Under the pieces are notes generated by a model that searched no databases, had not been told where the DNA came from, and was given only the letters and a program-made list of their open reading frames with translations. A stretch of 64,000 nucleotides of DNA from Kryptolebias marmoratus (taxonomy: Eukaryota > Chordata > Actinopteri > Cyprinodontiformes > Rivulidae), in assembly GCF_001649575.2 (NCBI RefSeq), contig NC_051449.1, positions 13,129,971 through 13,193,970 on the forward strand, written 5' to 3'. Positions 1 to 13,110 of this stretch are shown piece after piece (within the stretch, counting starts at the first letter, position 1; every line of letters begins with the position of its first letter). Made by a program: the position numbers and the translations under genes.

Positions 1-1454
1 GTTTTTATTGGTCTTCAGTAATATTCTAATTTTCTGATATGATGAATTTGAGATTTTCATTTGTTGTCATTTGTAATCATCAAAATTAAACGAAATAAAC
101 ATTTGAAATATATGAGTTTGTATGTAATGTATGAATATAATATACAAGTTTCATTTTTTAAATGGAATTACTGAAATCAATCTACTTTTTCATGATATTC
201 TAATTTTATGACCAGCACCTGTACTCCAAGCGCTAACGGATCATTCAAGGCTAGCAAGATATCACAGTATTGTCCATAATATCACTTTAAAGGCTGGCTC
301 AAAGCGGCTACAACTCTGTCATTTCTCAACAAAAGACGACCCTAGTTTAAAACTGTGGCATGAAAGGCAGCATGCTTCAAGGAATCCCAGACTTTTCAAT
401 TATTTATGTGACGTTTTGTGTAAAAACTGAGCATCAAGCACTGATTTACTCTTGCACTGAATGTGTTCACGCTCCTACTACTGCAGTGACACTCCAGGAC
501 GATCAGTAAAATGAAAGGGAAGTGCAGCTCTCTGTGTGTGACAAAAGTTTCACTTCTTGAACGTCTTCAGCTTGGACTGCAGGTATATTTGTGTGCCTGG
601 TAATACGTCACTACAAATAAATAACCATACATACTGGCTTTCCTGCACCCGAACCTCTAGAATAAACAGGCTGAAGTTGTTTGGATTTTGAAGTATTTTT
701 CCTTCCTGTTGTTATGGAAACTGGCCTGCCCACGCCTGCAGCAGTCCTGTGCTGTGCTGAAGTTTCCTAAAGAAAAACTGACACCGGCAGCACTTCTCCA
801 CAGTTTTGTTTTATGTCAGATGTGGTTTTATGGATCTTTAAAAGACGCAGCACTGTTATGAAGTACATAAGTGCTCCAGTGGCTTCAAGTCAAACCTGAT
901 GAACTGACCAGTTTGATGTGTCCGACAATCGTAAATGATGGTGGTTTCGTTCATCAGGTTTGTTAGGCTTTACTCCTCATCCTCTCAGGACAGGGCTTTC
1001 AGTAACCTGTGTTTGGGATGTGTCAATAAATCATCAAGGAGAATTTACACATCCACTAAGAGGAATCAAACAACGTGAATAAATCAAATCACGTGACTTT
1101 AGCCTCACCGGGAGCAGAGGCAGCAGCTTCACACTCCCTATTTTTGTGAAAAATCAAGATGCGTTTTCCGTTTGTTGCTTCTTTCATAGGATTAAAACAG
1201 TGCTCACATTTTTATTTAGAGCTCTGTAGGGCATAATATTAACAAAAGCTGCAAAAGAGGATAGAATTTGTTTTGCTGCACTAACTGCATTCATAAAGGT
1301 GGTTATTAAAAGCAATAGGTTTGATTTTTTTTTAAAAAAAAGGTAACATTCATGTTTTGACTTTGTTATTAGCTATTCTGGCTTCTACAGTAAATGCTTT
1401 TAAATCTTTGCCGCTCTTTTATTCTTGTCTGGACAACTTTGCGATTTATACCAA

Positions 1455-1800
1455 TTCATATTTCAGCAAGACAATGCTAAAACCACAAACTGCAGCCATT
1501 ACTACAGAGTGGCTTTGTAGCAGAAGAGTCCAGGTGCTGAAGTGGACTTCCTGCAGTCTAGACCTCTCAACAACTGAAAACATTTGGTGCATCATGTAAC
1601 AAAAAATCCAGCCAAAACTCAGGACTGTTGAACAGCTAGAATCCTCCTTCAGATGAGAATGGGACAACATTCCCTCTAAAACCTCCAGCAGCTGCTCTCT
1701 TCACATTCCAGATATTTACAGACTGATGTTAAAAGAAGACGGGATGTTTCACAGTGGTAACGATGTTCCTGTACCCACTTTTTTGAGATGTGCCTTATAA
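1455..1800 (+). mobile_element. Tc1-like transposon relic (3' transposase part)
   Basis: The plus strand can be read as a broken C-terminal Tc1 transposase: a FQQDNAK-like stretch, then a VEQL-like segment and a final DVSQW, interrupted by stops and shifts. The phrase AACCTCCAGCAGCTGCTCTC recurs in the copies at 43.6-44.4 and 45.7 kb, so all three belong to one family. The N-terminal half and the left inverted repeat were not found. Dead copy. Confidence 0.75.
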
Positions 1801-2976
1801 GTCAATATTACCGTATCTGTGTGTTGCTGCCTCAGAGCAACGGAAGAATCAAGTCAGTGCAGGTTCCCACTCCTGCGTTCTGCTGACTCCAGTTTTCAGT
1901 GGGTTCTCTGTGCTACTGGCCCATTAAACAGACCGGACTGTGTTAGTGGGCTATGAGAACTTCTACCGGGCTGTCCTGTCCCTCTCCCCCGTCCCGCGGG
2001 AGGCCCGTTCGGCAGCCAGGCACATTGGCCCATTTTTCCGTCTTGCTCTGCCTTTATGCTGAGTCTCCCTCCTTTTCCAGCTGCTGCCAAGCTCTTTATC
2101 TCTGGCTCGCCATTAAAAAGGATAGAAACGCGCTTTATTGATGCAGTTGTTTCGCTTTGGCTCCTGATCTGAGCACAGTAAGTCTCAGGCTTGTTTAGCT
2201 CGTGCTTTGCCATCTGGCGGCTTGCGGCAAGAACAAATGGTTAATTAAAGTAGTAACGTATTGGCTGCCGTGTGTGAGAAGAAACAGGTAAGTGCTGCTA
2301 AACAGGGCAGCTATTTAGCATCACTACGGTATCCTGATCCAGGTCGAACTTAGTTGGTAGTTGCAGTGGTGACTGAAAGCTTTACAAAACTAGAAGCACT
2401 CATTGCGAAAGATCAAAAGACAGCAATATATAAATTCTGATGGATGTTGTAAAGGCATTCAGGCCCAGATGCACCAGAAAAGGCTTTAAGTACAGGACTA
2501 CTACCATCTTAAACAGATGGACCAAAACTCCTAGGCTGGAGAAAAGTCTTGTTTTACCCCCCAAAAATGTTTTGATTTAAACAACAAAAAAAGTTCTGCT
2601 CTGGGCCAGGGGCACTTGACAAACTGGAGGTGAGCTGCAGTGCGGATCTCTCCTTATAGCCCTGCCTTGCACGCTATTACTGCTCGGTGTTTTTGTGAGG
2701 GTGGATTTATGAACATCAGCTTTAGTGAATCTAAAAGAGGCTTTTAGTTGCTCTCCTGGTTTTTTTGTGGCCCTGGCAGCTATTTTTAGAGTGATGTTTG
2801 TTGGTAAAACACTCCCACAAAGAACCCGAGTTTCCCCTCAGTCTGTTTGTGTGTCAGTGAAGTTTAAGCTCTGAAGAGATGTTTTTGAAAGGCTATCAGC
2901 CCGATGAGCATCAGTAGCTCTATTTTTGATGTCCTCAGAAATCTTCTTTGGTCCTTTTCATGATCAACTTAAATAG

Positions 2977-3024
2977 ATGTCTATTTCTTAAAGATGAAGG
3001 ATGTCTGTTTCTTAAAGATGAAGG
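2977..3024. repeat. 24-bp tandem duplication
   Basis: Two adjacent 24-bp units, 2977-3000 and 3001-3024, differ at one base and both end in TTCTTAAAGATGAAGG. There is no coding context. It looks like a simple replication slip. Confidence 0.8.
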
Positions 3025-4839
3025 ATGTATGCTTCGCACGAGCTCATGTTTCATCACATATTTAAATCAAAATAAATTACTCGTTGTTAATTGTAGCCGG
3101 CTTTTAAAAAGTGGCTCGGAATTTAGGGAACGCAGGCATGAAAGAAAATAAAAACGAAGCGAGTCGGAATAAAAACAGGGGAAGACCTTCTCCCCTCACT
3201 CTCCTTGCTCGCTTTTCCAATCGTGTCAGTCTGCCAGGAGCTCACGTTTTGCTCCAGTTTCTCCGCAGCCCTAATTCCTCCGAGTTTACCCACCTTTTAA
3301 AAACTGCTCTGAAAGGCAGATGAGCTGATTAATTACACATTCGCTGACTCCGTGCCTTCCCACCCAGGACAAAGTTTTTCATGAAGTCTGCATAATTTTC
3401 TTTCATCATCCTGACTCCAGAATAGCAAACATTGTTTAATTAATTCAGCCTATTTGACCACGGCTCGCAAAGGAGGCATCTCTGACGCCATCTTTGTGAA
3501 ATGAAAAAGACACGTACACACATATACGTGCTGGGGAGTAAATGCACGAGAGGCAGTGCTGGGAGCGTGACAGTGGGCACGCGTGGGCGTCTGAAGTGTG
3601 TTTGTGTCTTTCTCCAGCAGTGTGAAAAGTAGTTCAGTAATTAAAGCAAACCTCTTTCTGGTCCCCAATGGCAAAGGGGAGGCACAAAGCGTGAGGAGAC
3701 GGCAAAAGGGGGAGTGGGAGAGAAAAAGTGTGTGTGGGGGGGTGGGAGGAGATAAAAGCAAGCGACGGCTAATTTTGAAGAAAAGAGAGATTTTAATTTT
3801 AGCTCGCTCTGTTGCCACGAGGGGAGATCGAGGTGGCTGAATATGGAGATGCTGATCCGTCAGACAGGGGTTTTTGCACTTGGACGGACCCACCTCTCAC
3901 ACACACACAGCTTAAATCTGGTGTTTGAAATGAGCCTGAAGACATGAGGTTCCACACATTCTCCCTGTTGAACAGGATGCTGTGTAAATGCACCAGCAGG
4001 GACCCAGTTCAAAAACACACACATTGTCCAAACTAGTACCGTTAAACTGTCCCGCTCACCTAAAGTCACACCACTGATAAACCTGCTGAGCAACACCTCT
4101 AACGTTGAGTTTGTCAGCACTGGAGGGAGAAAACCTAAAATCTTTACTAGTCTGCTTATTTCCACGGCGAACATTGAGAAGGTTTTTTGTGTTGGTTGAC
4201 CTGTTTGCTCATTTTGCTCGTTAGCTGAACTTTCTCTTTCCTCTCCGTGTCTTATGAGGGCGTGAGCGTCACTGTTGAGCTGCATGGTGTTTTTTTTTGT
4301 TTGTTTGTTTTGTTTGTCGTTGTTGTTATTTTTTGTTTTATGTTTTTAGCCATGTCCCATTTTGACCTACATATGCTGCTGTGACCAGTGCTAAACTTTT
4401 GTCTACATGGCAACGTGAGATGGGAGAAGAAAAGTTTTGCTCGTGCGCAAAGCGAAATGATGTCGCCTACAAGCCTCCACGAGTCCAAACGACCCGCTCC
4501 TCGGACATTTCTCAGACGAGAGCTGTGCACCTACACCTCAAGGATAAGGGACACTCGTTCGAGGACCAAAATGTTCATGTTTTGGACCGAGAAGACAAAT
4601 GGTTTGAGTGAAGGAAACAAAGGAGGTTTCAGATTTCAGCTTTCAGATGGAGAGTTAAGCCTGATCATTTTCACTCTAATCATCACCTTCGTTCATGTGA
4701 ACAAAGTGGCCCATTTGTGAGCCAGGCAAACAAAGACCCTATCGAGCCTCTATTGTGCAGAGAGTGAGTGTAATCTGCATGTGAAATTACTTAATACCTC
4801 AGTTTTAAAAGCTTGAACTTCACACTCTCTCCTTTTTGA

Positions 4840-4905
4840 ATTGATCAAGCTCCTCGGATGAGAAGCGAAACATCTTCAGCTGCAGAATAGAAGCCCAGTT
4901 GTTTT
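4840..4905. repeat. Short interspersed repeat fragment
   Basis: The phrase GATGAGAAGCGAAACATCTT resembles a repeat I recall as common in fish genomes (a GATGAGAGGCGAAACGTCTTC core). Only a fragment of about 65 bp is visible. The family is not certain. Confidence 0.4.
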
Positions 4906-5178
4906 TGTTTTTTTAAACCTCTTTTGGACTCAGACGAGAGCCTAAAAATCGCCATCATGAATTCGTTTCTTGCCAAAACGTCGCGAGCTTCATGCTTCTG
5001 CATGCGCTCCAGCTCAGCTGGGAAAGGCGGAGGTTAATAGGCGTGGGGAGGAGAGACGAGCAAAGGAGGGAAGGTTTCTGATGTATAATTTATCTGTTTA
5101 GTCAGCGGGAGGAGGAGAAGGGTTGAGGAGGGGAAATTCGGGGGAGGAAAGGTGGGTGGGCAGAAGGAAGTGGGAGGC

Positions 5179-5180
5179 NN
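5179..5180. other. Two unresolved bases (NN)
   Basis: These are the only ambiguous bases in the window. They lie in a G-rich run (GGGAGGCNNGGGGGAGG) that is probably hard to sequence. A small unsized gap cannot be excluded. Confidence 0.95.
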
Positions 5181-7422
5181 GGGGGAGGCAGGAAATCCAG
5201 CACGCTCACGTTTTGCATATAATTCATCACTTCTCCAAGCCCCGAACGTCTTCCAGCAGGAAAACAGCTTTGTTTTGCACTCGACAGTGTCGCAGGTGTT
5301 TTATATCTTCTCTTTAGAAATTCAAGTCCATTTATTAAGACCTTTTCTTGAGAAAGACATCTTACTTGTGCAGCACATTTCTAAATTTATAACATGGAAT
5401 TTGTACTTGCCGATGCACAAAATGAAGCTTCTTCAGGGGCAGATGGCTCCTTTTAGCATCGGCCCCTTTAAGGGACCAGGTGAAGGAAAAAAAGGGGCTG
5501 AAACAGGGATGGATGGATGAAGGAAACAAAGCAGAATGTTGCACACATTAGAGAGAGGAGCAGAAGAGCAGATTTGCTTTGTTCGCAGGCCTACGATAAG
5601 CCCCCCCACCTCACCTCCACCCCTTGTTTTCACTCCTCTCCTGTTCTCCATCATTCTCCCCGTCTTTGTTTCTTCATCTCCTCCAGACATTTACACGTTT
5701 TTTGCCATCCACATGCTTGGCTGGCAGGCTACGGGTGAGGTGAGATGGAAACAGGGGGGGGAGGCGGCACAGTGCTTCGAGGAAGGGGAGGGGCGGGGCT
5801 ACATGATAGCAGTCAACACGCTCTGAAAACACGGCAGAGAACTGATAAAATGTGGTGTGAAAACTTGACCCAAATACAAAAAAGAAAGCACACCTCCTCG
5901 CTTCTGTACTTCTTCGCCCCACTTTAGGAATTTGCACGCTCGTGCACTTTTAGGCGCGTTTCTGTGGGTGTGAAGCATCTCTGTGAGAGGCGGTCTGCTC
6001 TGTACAGGTCTGCTGTCCGGAGATAGCACTCTGCTGTTGCTTCCTCCCACTGATCAGCTCTGCCTCACCCACGGGGAAGTGGGGGTGTGTTCAGACAGAA
6101 CCCCACCCTTGTTTTTATGCACTGAAAGCCAGAGTCTTTTAGAGATGAGCAGATAAAAAAACTGATTCTTTTTTCTTTAAACGTTCTGTTTTCAAGAGCT
6201 CTATTCCCACATTATGTATATTAATCAACCTACTGTGGTGCATTTGGGTCTTTTGAAGCTCAAAATAACTGCTAATTAACATCTTTTTGTTGTCATCTTA
6301 TCCGATTTGTATCATATTATACTTTGTCCCATCTTTTTGCTAATAGTGTTTGTTTGTGTACACTTTCTGTGTTCATTTAATCAACGAAGATTATTTAAAC
6401 AGTGTCAGTTTACAATATAGGTTATTTTATAGCATTATGCATGGCAGCAAACAGCTCATATTCTGTTCAGTTTATTACATTTTATGCAGGTTAGTTCCAA
6501 TAACCGTTTCCTCCATTACAGAGAATCAGATTTACTCTAATATCAGTAAATGCAAATAAAGTTACTCTCTTTTTGAAATTTGAAATTGGAGCTAAACAGT
6601 AACTGGGTTGAGTTTTGTAGGTCTTTTAAACCATTTTAATAAGGAATTTATGTTTTGCGGGGTCAAACAAAATCAGGAAAACTTTTGCAACAGCAACTTC
6701 ATATGTCAAGGTTTGTTCTTCGTCTTTTATATGATTGATTGTTTTTGGATGTTCTGCAGGATGTTTTATAACATCTTTATATTCTGACTGATTAGTTAAT
6801 TGTTTTCATATCAATCTTATCAAATGTTGAAATACTGCTAAAAGATTGTTGCTTCTGCGCCCACTGTCTTACCTCTGCAATCTAAGATGAACCCAGATTA
6901 TGCAACCCGAGTGTCAGGCTGAGTGAGATGGCGCTGCAGTGACCGCCCACCGCTCTGCCTTCATCTAACCAACGCACACGATAAGTTTTCTCGTGTACCG
7001 TACAGTATCGCCAGGCGAACCTGAGCTCACAGAGGACAGAATGGAGACAGCAGAGGATAAACTGTAACGCTACGATTCACTGGGAACAGAGAGTCAGAGT
7101 GGTGAAAAGACGAAATTAAGGACACACACCTGGAGAAGCAGCATGAGTAGATGAAATGTCATTCTTCCTGAACTGAGACTTTATCTTTTCTCTGACTGAT
7201 GTAGAAAGGTCAGGCGGGTCAGGCGGGGACGGGCTGACATATAGAGTTATCCTGTTAGCCTGTCGATGAGCTACAGGAAGAGTTTGAGGAAACTACTGGT
7301 GTTCAGAGGAGCCATTAAATATTTGGTACGGTTACATTTAGCTGATCTTATGGTATTTCCATGTACTAATTTTGAATAAAAAATGGACATTAACCTGCCT
7401 TATGTTACAATACTGGTTAGTT

Positions 7423-7560
7423 AAGTTGTTTTATGATGGTAGCAGTTTGATCTGGTTGTAACCCAGCTCTGGCTAGTTGTTAGCTTGTCAGTCTTTTCAA
7501 AATAAAACTATTTCTCTAAACTGAGGCTAATCAAAACGTTATCTACAGCAGGTGAGATAT
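7423..7560 (+). repeat. Interspersed repeat family R2, copy 1
   Basis: This segment shares a run of motifs with 14715-14845 and 39822-39955: AGTTGTTTTA-GATGG, a TTAG/CATCAGT segment, a CTCTAAACTGAGG-like segment and a terminal ACAGCAGGTGAGAT. No coding capacity or terminal repeat is visible. The label R2 is mine, and the family is not identified. Confidence 0.6.
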
Positions 7561-10500
7561 CAAGTGTACATACCCTTTCCACAGAACCCTTCGTCAGCAG
7601 ATCCTAACTATTGCTTTGTATTAAAAATCAGTCAATCACTTCCTGTTGTCTTAAAGAGACATTTTAGCTCTAAACTGCAATAAAATGAGTCATTTTAACA
7701 TGGGCCTTAACGTCTTTTAGATCCAGCCTCAAGTGGCTAATCGAAGAATTTGTCACTTCCACCCTGTTTTAATTATTCTGCCTGGCAGGTGGTTGCTTAT
7801 GAAGTACACAGGATAAATAAAAAGAATAAAAGCTCCCATTGGTTCTTGAGGTAAATTTATCACTGAAGTCAGCAGGACGCATCCTCTGAGGACTTTAAAC
7901 TGACAAACACCAAATGTCATCAAAAGAGCCGCGGTTAAAAATGTCTGTGTGATGCAGGAATTTCTGCACCTGGTGAACATTATTGGTTATTACTGCTGGA
8001 GAGCTGTGTGATGAAGAGCAGCCTTTAACAGTAAGGTTTATGTTCAAGTGCTGTGGGTAGACCAAATGTAATTCACTAATGTCCTTCTTGTGGAGAGGGA
8101 GGACAAAGTTAAACCTTCTCCTTGAAAGTTTAATTTATGCTGAAGTATCAGAGGGATTACCCAGGAATTCTTCTGTGGAACTGAACTCCAGATCTCATAT
8201 TTCCTCTTTGTTGCATTGCACTAAAGACAGGTGGGGTCACTTCGACACAAGCTTCCGACACCACGCTGAATAATTCAGAAAAGGCCTTGATGCTGTGTTT
8301 GTGTATGTGTGGATGTTGGGTATGTGTTTCAGTACCGTGTGAGGAGCTGAGCGTTCACACAGCAGCTTCCTTAGTTCTTTGAAAGGAACCACATGACCCA
8401 GTTTAGGTCATGGGGTGGCTGGATTGCAGTTCTGTTTTTATGAGAGCTGTTTCGTTGCTTCAGTGTTTTAATTTAAAATACTACTGCTCTGCACTTTTTA
8501 AAATTTCATTTCTTTTTCAGACTCGATTCACTAAAAATGAACAGCATATGTTTTTTTGTTCCAACTTTGGTGCATCATTTGCTCCCACTATTTTCCCATA
8601 CTCAGCATCATATTCACAAATCTGTTAGTTATATGCAAATTCAAACACGTCGATTTATGTTGGCAGGTATAAGCAATTTGCACTCTTTTTCCATCAGATC
8701 ACAATTGTCCTTGCTGAACAATCTAAATATTGACATATGCAGCTAACACAACAGGCTCAAAAGTGACAGAGAGAAAGAGGAAATTGTTTTCTTTTAGTGA
8801 GCTCCAGGGCACTCCTTAAAACTGCATTTTACAATATCAGGGAAGAATCATGTTTAAGATAGCATTTCTATCTCAAAAAGTAAGGTTTTGGGCTTTCTTG
8901 TCCATCATTGCATCCTCGTTTTTTTACCTATTAAATTCAAAAATAGTCTTTGGTTTCTAACCTGGACAAAGTGGTGCTCACTGCACCTCCTTCCTACCCC
9001 CACGGGGAAAGTCAGGATACCTCAGTGCATCACTTGAAGAGAGGATGAATTATACTTCTCCTGTTGTGTCTTATTTCTTCTTGTAAAGGCAGCAGTGCCA
9101 CAAATTACTCCTCTTCCTCAGTTTCTTCCCCAGAGACAACAGCACCTGCAGCTTTCAGGAAACAGTGCTGCAAAAAGCAGAATCATGTGCTTTTTGACCT
9201 GGCTTAAGTCTTCCTAAACGTGGGCAGTTTTTTCTCTAAATTCATGCATAAAACCTCATTTAAATGTGGGCAAACTGCACCAGCACAGAGATATGCTATT
9301 TGATTGGCAGCACATTTTGAGGCACATATTTCCCTTTGTGAGGGCTTTGTGAATTAGAGAGGAGCACAGAATCTATTTTGCTCCTTTGGCAAATCAGGGT
9401 CTATGTTTTTTGTCTTTAAGGCTAAACAGTATTTTGTTTTTTTAACACTGTTTCTAGCCGATAGACTTGTTTACCATATTGAATGTCTTCTTGGGTTCCA
9501 GTGACATCAGTCCTCCACGCTCCTGTGACGTAAGTTACATTGAAGAGGAGTGCATACACATCACTGCCATGAATAATGACTGAAGTTGGGATGGTATAGT
9601 TTAACGCTCGTTTCGCCTTGCTGATTCACTGAAGCTCTTGCAGGCCTCCGTGTGAACTGCAGGACTTTGTGGTGTTTTTTAGGTTTGAAACGTGTTTGAA
9701 ATTCAAATAAATTGCCTAAAACTGTTTGCAACTCCAATCGCATCTCCCTAATAGTAAACTTGCACTTTCGCTTTCATGTTTCTTTGGATTAGAGACATTT
9801 TTCTAAGAACTTTTCTACCCTTCCTCTTGCTTCCTTGCTTTTCGCCCATGTCACAGTGGAGGGTAAATAATTCATGTTGGGCCTGCGTGCTGCTGGATAT
9901 GAATCACTTGAAAAAAAGCAAGATACACGTGCTCCTCTCAGAGAGGCTCTTCTCTCCAAAGGCCCATAAAGGAAGGGAAGGGGATGGAGGGATGGGGGAG
10001 GAGGGATTGCTTCACACGTGAGCTCAGGTATGAAGACCATGCAGTCATGTCCTTTGTATGACATCTTGGCTTTATGAAGTAACTCAGTCTGTTCTATTGA
10101 ATCACATTTTATACTTAGTATGAACAGTGCCAAGGTACAGACTTACTAAAATGGTCAAATTAGTAGTAGTATTATTGCAAATTATAAACTGCACAAAATA
10201 GCATAAAGGCGCAAATAAGCAGACCCACTGATAATCAGGACCTGGTAGTTTACCAGTTAAAGACCATATAATTAGCAACACAGACCTAAAGCACAAAGCT
10301 GACAACCAGTTTGCTTAAACTATTTAGGATGTTCTCCTCTGCTCCGATCAGAGAGACTGTTTGTTGGGTCTAATTACATACTTAAACTCCTCCATGAATG
10401 TCGAAAGACTTTACTCCTTGGTTTAAGTAAATTCAGCAATGGTTTTAAAGCTTCCGAATTAGCCAGCAAACATAAGTGAAGAAGAGTCATTAAAGTCATG

Positions 10501-12344
10501 GAGCCTAATATCGTTAATTAAAAAAACATTCCTAATAACCTGTTGTCACTGCAGCCTGCTATCCAAACCTGAAACAACAATTTCTTCAGAAAACAGAGGT
10601 CTCTGATTATAAATGTGCAGTGCATTTTGCTTCATTATCTTCATTTGGAATATTTTTTTTTGCATTTTTCTTAAGCTAAATAAATACAAAAGGTGATATG
10701 ATATCAGTGTTATCAAAGCTTCATTAATTATGATGTTAAGAAAAAGTCAATTAAATATTAATGTTGCAATCAAATTCTTATGATAATGGATTCTTACTGC
10801 TGTCAGGCATCTTTAGCGGCTTTTTGCAGCCATGACTAGTTCAAAAATTAACAAGAAAAAAAAATTGCATGTGAATAAAAATGCTGAAAAAAATAAGTCT
10901 TCCCAGACATTGTTCATATTCATTAAAGTAGGTGATAAATTTCTGTTATCCTCTGAGAATAAAGAGAATAATAATCTGAAGCTGTATCACTGTTATTGAG
11001 CGTGTGCTAAATCTATTTACTGATTTCCACTCTTGTAGTATTTTTAAGACCGGTTTGAAACCCAGTCTTAAAGGGTATCGAACCAAACCCTGCTTATCCC
11101 GCACCTTACTGGATGTACCGTGCCCTGCCTCCAGTGTGCTGTACTCAGCCTCCAGTATCTGGTGCTGGGAGAGCATCTTACACGGACACCCTCCTGTTGT
11201 TTAGCTCACGTTTAACAGAACGTCTTGAGATGATGTCCTGATCTGTCTCTGTGGACGTTGGCTGCAGTTTATGTGTGAAAACTGTTTATAGAAGACAAAA
11301 AAACTTTGTTGCACACAACTTAGTGTTCTGCATATTCTGTCCCCTCACTCCCACACACTTCTGTCTATAGAGATCCTTACTGCCAAAGTCTGATTAAATT
11401 TTTGTTTCTGTCAGGTTTCTTACTATGCATGTGTGTGTGTGTGTGTATTTAATGCAGTCTTGTTTTCCTGAGCTCCAGAGTCGACTCAAGAAGCTCCTGC
11501 GTGTGTTTTTGTGCTGTCACATTGTGTGCGGCGCCGTGGACTGAGGCGATTAGCGACGGAGGTGTCACGTCACTGTGTGGAGAGGTGACTCTTGGAGATC
11601 ATTTAGTGTTTTACAGATGCACAAAAGAGGCACTATGTTGATTTAATGTCAAAAAGAATAACGAGTCGCAAGTATGACTCAGGTTTGAATGGCATTTGTT
11701 CGTCACACAACCTTACCTTGGAGAAAACTGTGATTTATCCTGACCGAGGTCGTATTTTAAAGCACTGACGGTCTCTGATGATAACAGGTTACCTCAGAGG
11801 TTTTATAATCCCACAACAAGTGGGCGATTACAAGCTCAACCTTGAGTTGCACCTTGCAAAAGATACAGCATAAGTAAATGTCTCTGTAAACACTTGCAGA
11901 GAAGTGTGTTAAATACCTATTACTAATAACATGCCCAGTTGCTGCCTTGTAGACACTGATCTTTGGTGGTTTTCTTTTTAGATTTTGTGTATTGTTTAGA
12001 TCACGGAGCTGTTCAAAAACCTTCAACGACAGCTGATTGAGAAATTTGGAAATTAATTATTATTATTATTCTGCTGGAGTAGCCATTCTGTTTTCATTTT
12101 AAGCATTCTACAGATAGCCTGTTCGCTGGTTCTAAAATTTGCTTGTATTTTATTAAATCAATTTTTTTACTGACCAGTGAAATGTTCAACTATAATTGCC
12201 GGCAAAGCATGTTCAAACCATAGTTTATCCACTTCATTTCTTAAAAGTTTCTTATTTTCTTCTCATGTTCATGTTAGCTGTCTTCTCGTTGTGATGTTAT
12301 AAAACTATCACGTTTGCTTATCTAATGAGACTACCATTACTTTT

Positions 12345-12480
12345 AGGAATGCATATTGCCCACCACCTCGCACGCTAAACTTTTAAGCAAAGATCTTCAG
12401 AACTCAGTCTGAGCTCAGAATATGTGATAGAGGTGACTCTCAGCTACTAATACGTCAAATTAGATGTTGGTTAAGACACA
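12345..12480 (+). repeat. Interspersed repeat family R1, copy 1
   Basis: It shares an ordered series of motifs with the longer copy at 27.14-27.82 kb: GGAATGCATAT, GCCCACCACCT, TTTTAAGCAAAGAT, a TGAGCTCA-like segment and ACTCTCAGCTACTA. It has no coding capacity. It lies just upstream of the eef1akmt4 terminal exon. R1 is my own label. Confidence 0.6.
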
Positions 12481-12629
12481 AGGATACAGCTCAAATACAC
12501 ACTTTATTTTCATCCCTGAATATTTTGGTAGTCCAGGAAAAGACATAGTCAGGTCTGATTTCGCCTGGTTACCAGTGCACTGTTAGGTAAAGTCTCCTAA
12601 TTCTCTTCCTCTTGTTGTTTGCTTCTCAG

Positions 12630-12920
12630 ATCAGTCGCTGCCTGAGACCCGGAGGTCGCTTCGTCTCCATCACATTCGCCCAGCCCTTCTTCAGGAAACG
12701 TCTCTACGCTCGCCGCGAGTACAACTGGTCGATCGAGCAGCACAGTTACGGAGAAGGCTTCGAATACTTCCTGTTTGTGATGACCAAAGGAGAGGCGCTC
12801 AGCTCAGAAGATGCAGCTCTGGAAAAAAAGCTAGTGGAGGAACCAGAACCTCCTCCTGCCAACGCGTCCAGCGCACAAAATGAAGATAAGGAGGACTTCC
12901 TGGCTAATATTGACTTATAA
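12630..12920 (+). CDS. eef1akmt4: EEF1A lysine methyltransferase 4, terminal coding exon
   Basis: This is the last coding exon (96 codons plus stop) of the class I methyltransferase that in human methylates Lys36 of elongation factor eEF1A. A clean acceptor (GTTTGCTTCTCAG) precedes 12630 in phase 0. The exon opens with ISRCLRPGGRF, the post-catalytic strand motif of this SAM-dependent methyltransferase, where human has VSRVLVPGGRF. It continues through FFRKRLYARREYNWS and the YGEGFEYFLFVM segment to a C-terminus EDFLANIDL, close to human EDFLSAIQL. An acidic, Pro-rich spacer precedes that tail. The SAM-binding exons (GCGNS, EKGTLDA) were not found upstream and must lie left of the window or across a very long intron. 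In mammals these upstream exons are also spliced to ECE2. No ece2 exon was recognised here. Confidence 0.9.
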   Translation: MSRCLRPGGRFVSITFAQPFFRKRLYARREYNWSIEQHSYGEGFEYFLFVMTKGEALSSEDAALEKKLVEEPEPPPANASSAQNEDKEDFLANIDL

Positions 12921-13104
12921 AGTGACTGGGATATGTAAAGTAATCTCAGGAATGCATTATCTTCAGGACTACCTTTAGAAAAAGGATCTATATTGACAGA
13001 ATCTTACTTCTCAGCCTTAAACATTTCTACAATATCCCAGCTTTTACTGTTACTATGTTTTATACTATAAATAATTATGTTGTAAAATTACAGTTTTTAA
13101 CCAG

Positions 13105-13110
13105 AATAAA
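13105..13110 (+). promoter_or_regulatory. Candidate polyadenylation signal of eef1akmt4
   Basis: An AATAAA hexamer lies about 185 nt after the eef1akmt4 stop codon and is followed by T-rich sequence. It is the first canonical signal on this strand after the stop. Confidence 0.6.

Larger units (their letters stand above)
1..12629. other. Gene-poor stretch left of eef1akmt4
   Basis: I found no exon I could defend here. Open frames are short, lack family motifs and overlap on both strands. The stretch holds Tc1 relics, small repeats, a 24-bp tandem duplication and two unresolved bases, listed separately. Part may be a long intron of eef1akmt4, whose terminal exon follows on the plus strand, because the upstream methyltransferase exons must lie to the left. 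GC content rises around 3.1-6.1 kb without a clear promoter or exon. Confidence 0.5.

Noticed and set aside
3450..5700. Many overlapping frames of 60-147 residues on both strands
   Set aside because: GC-rich composition gives long frames on both strands. None has family motifs or splice-consistent neighbours.
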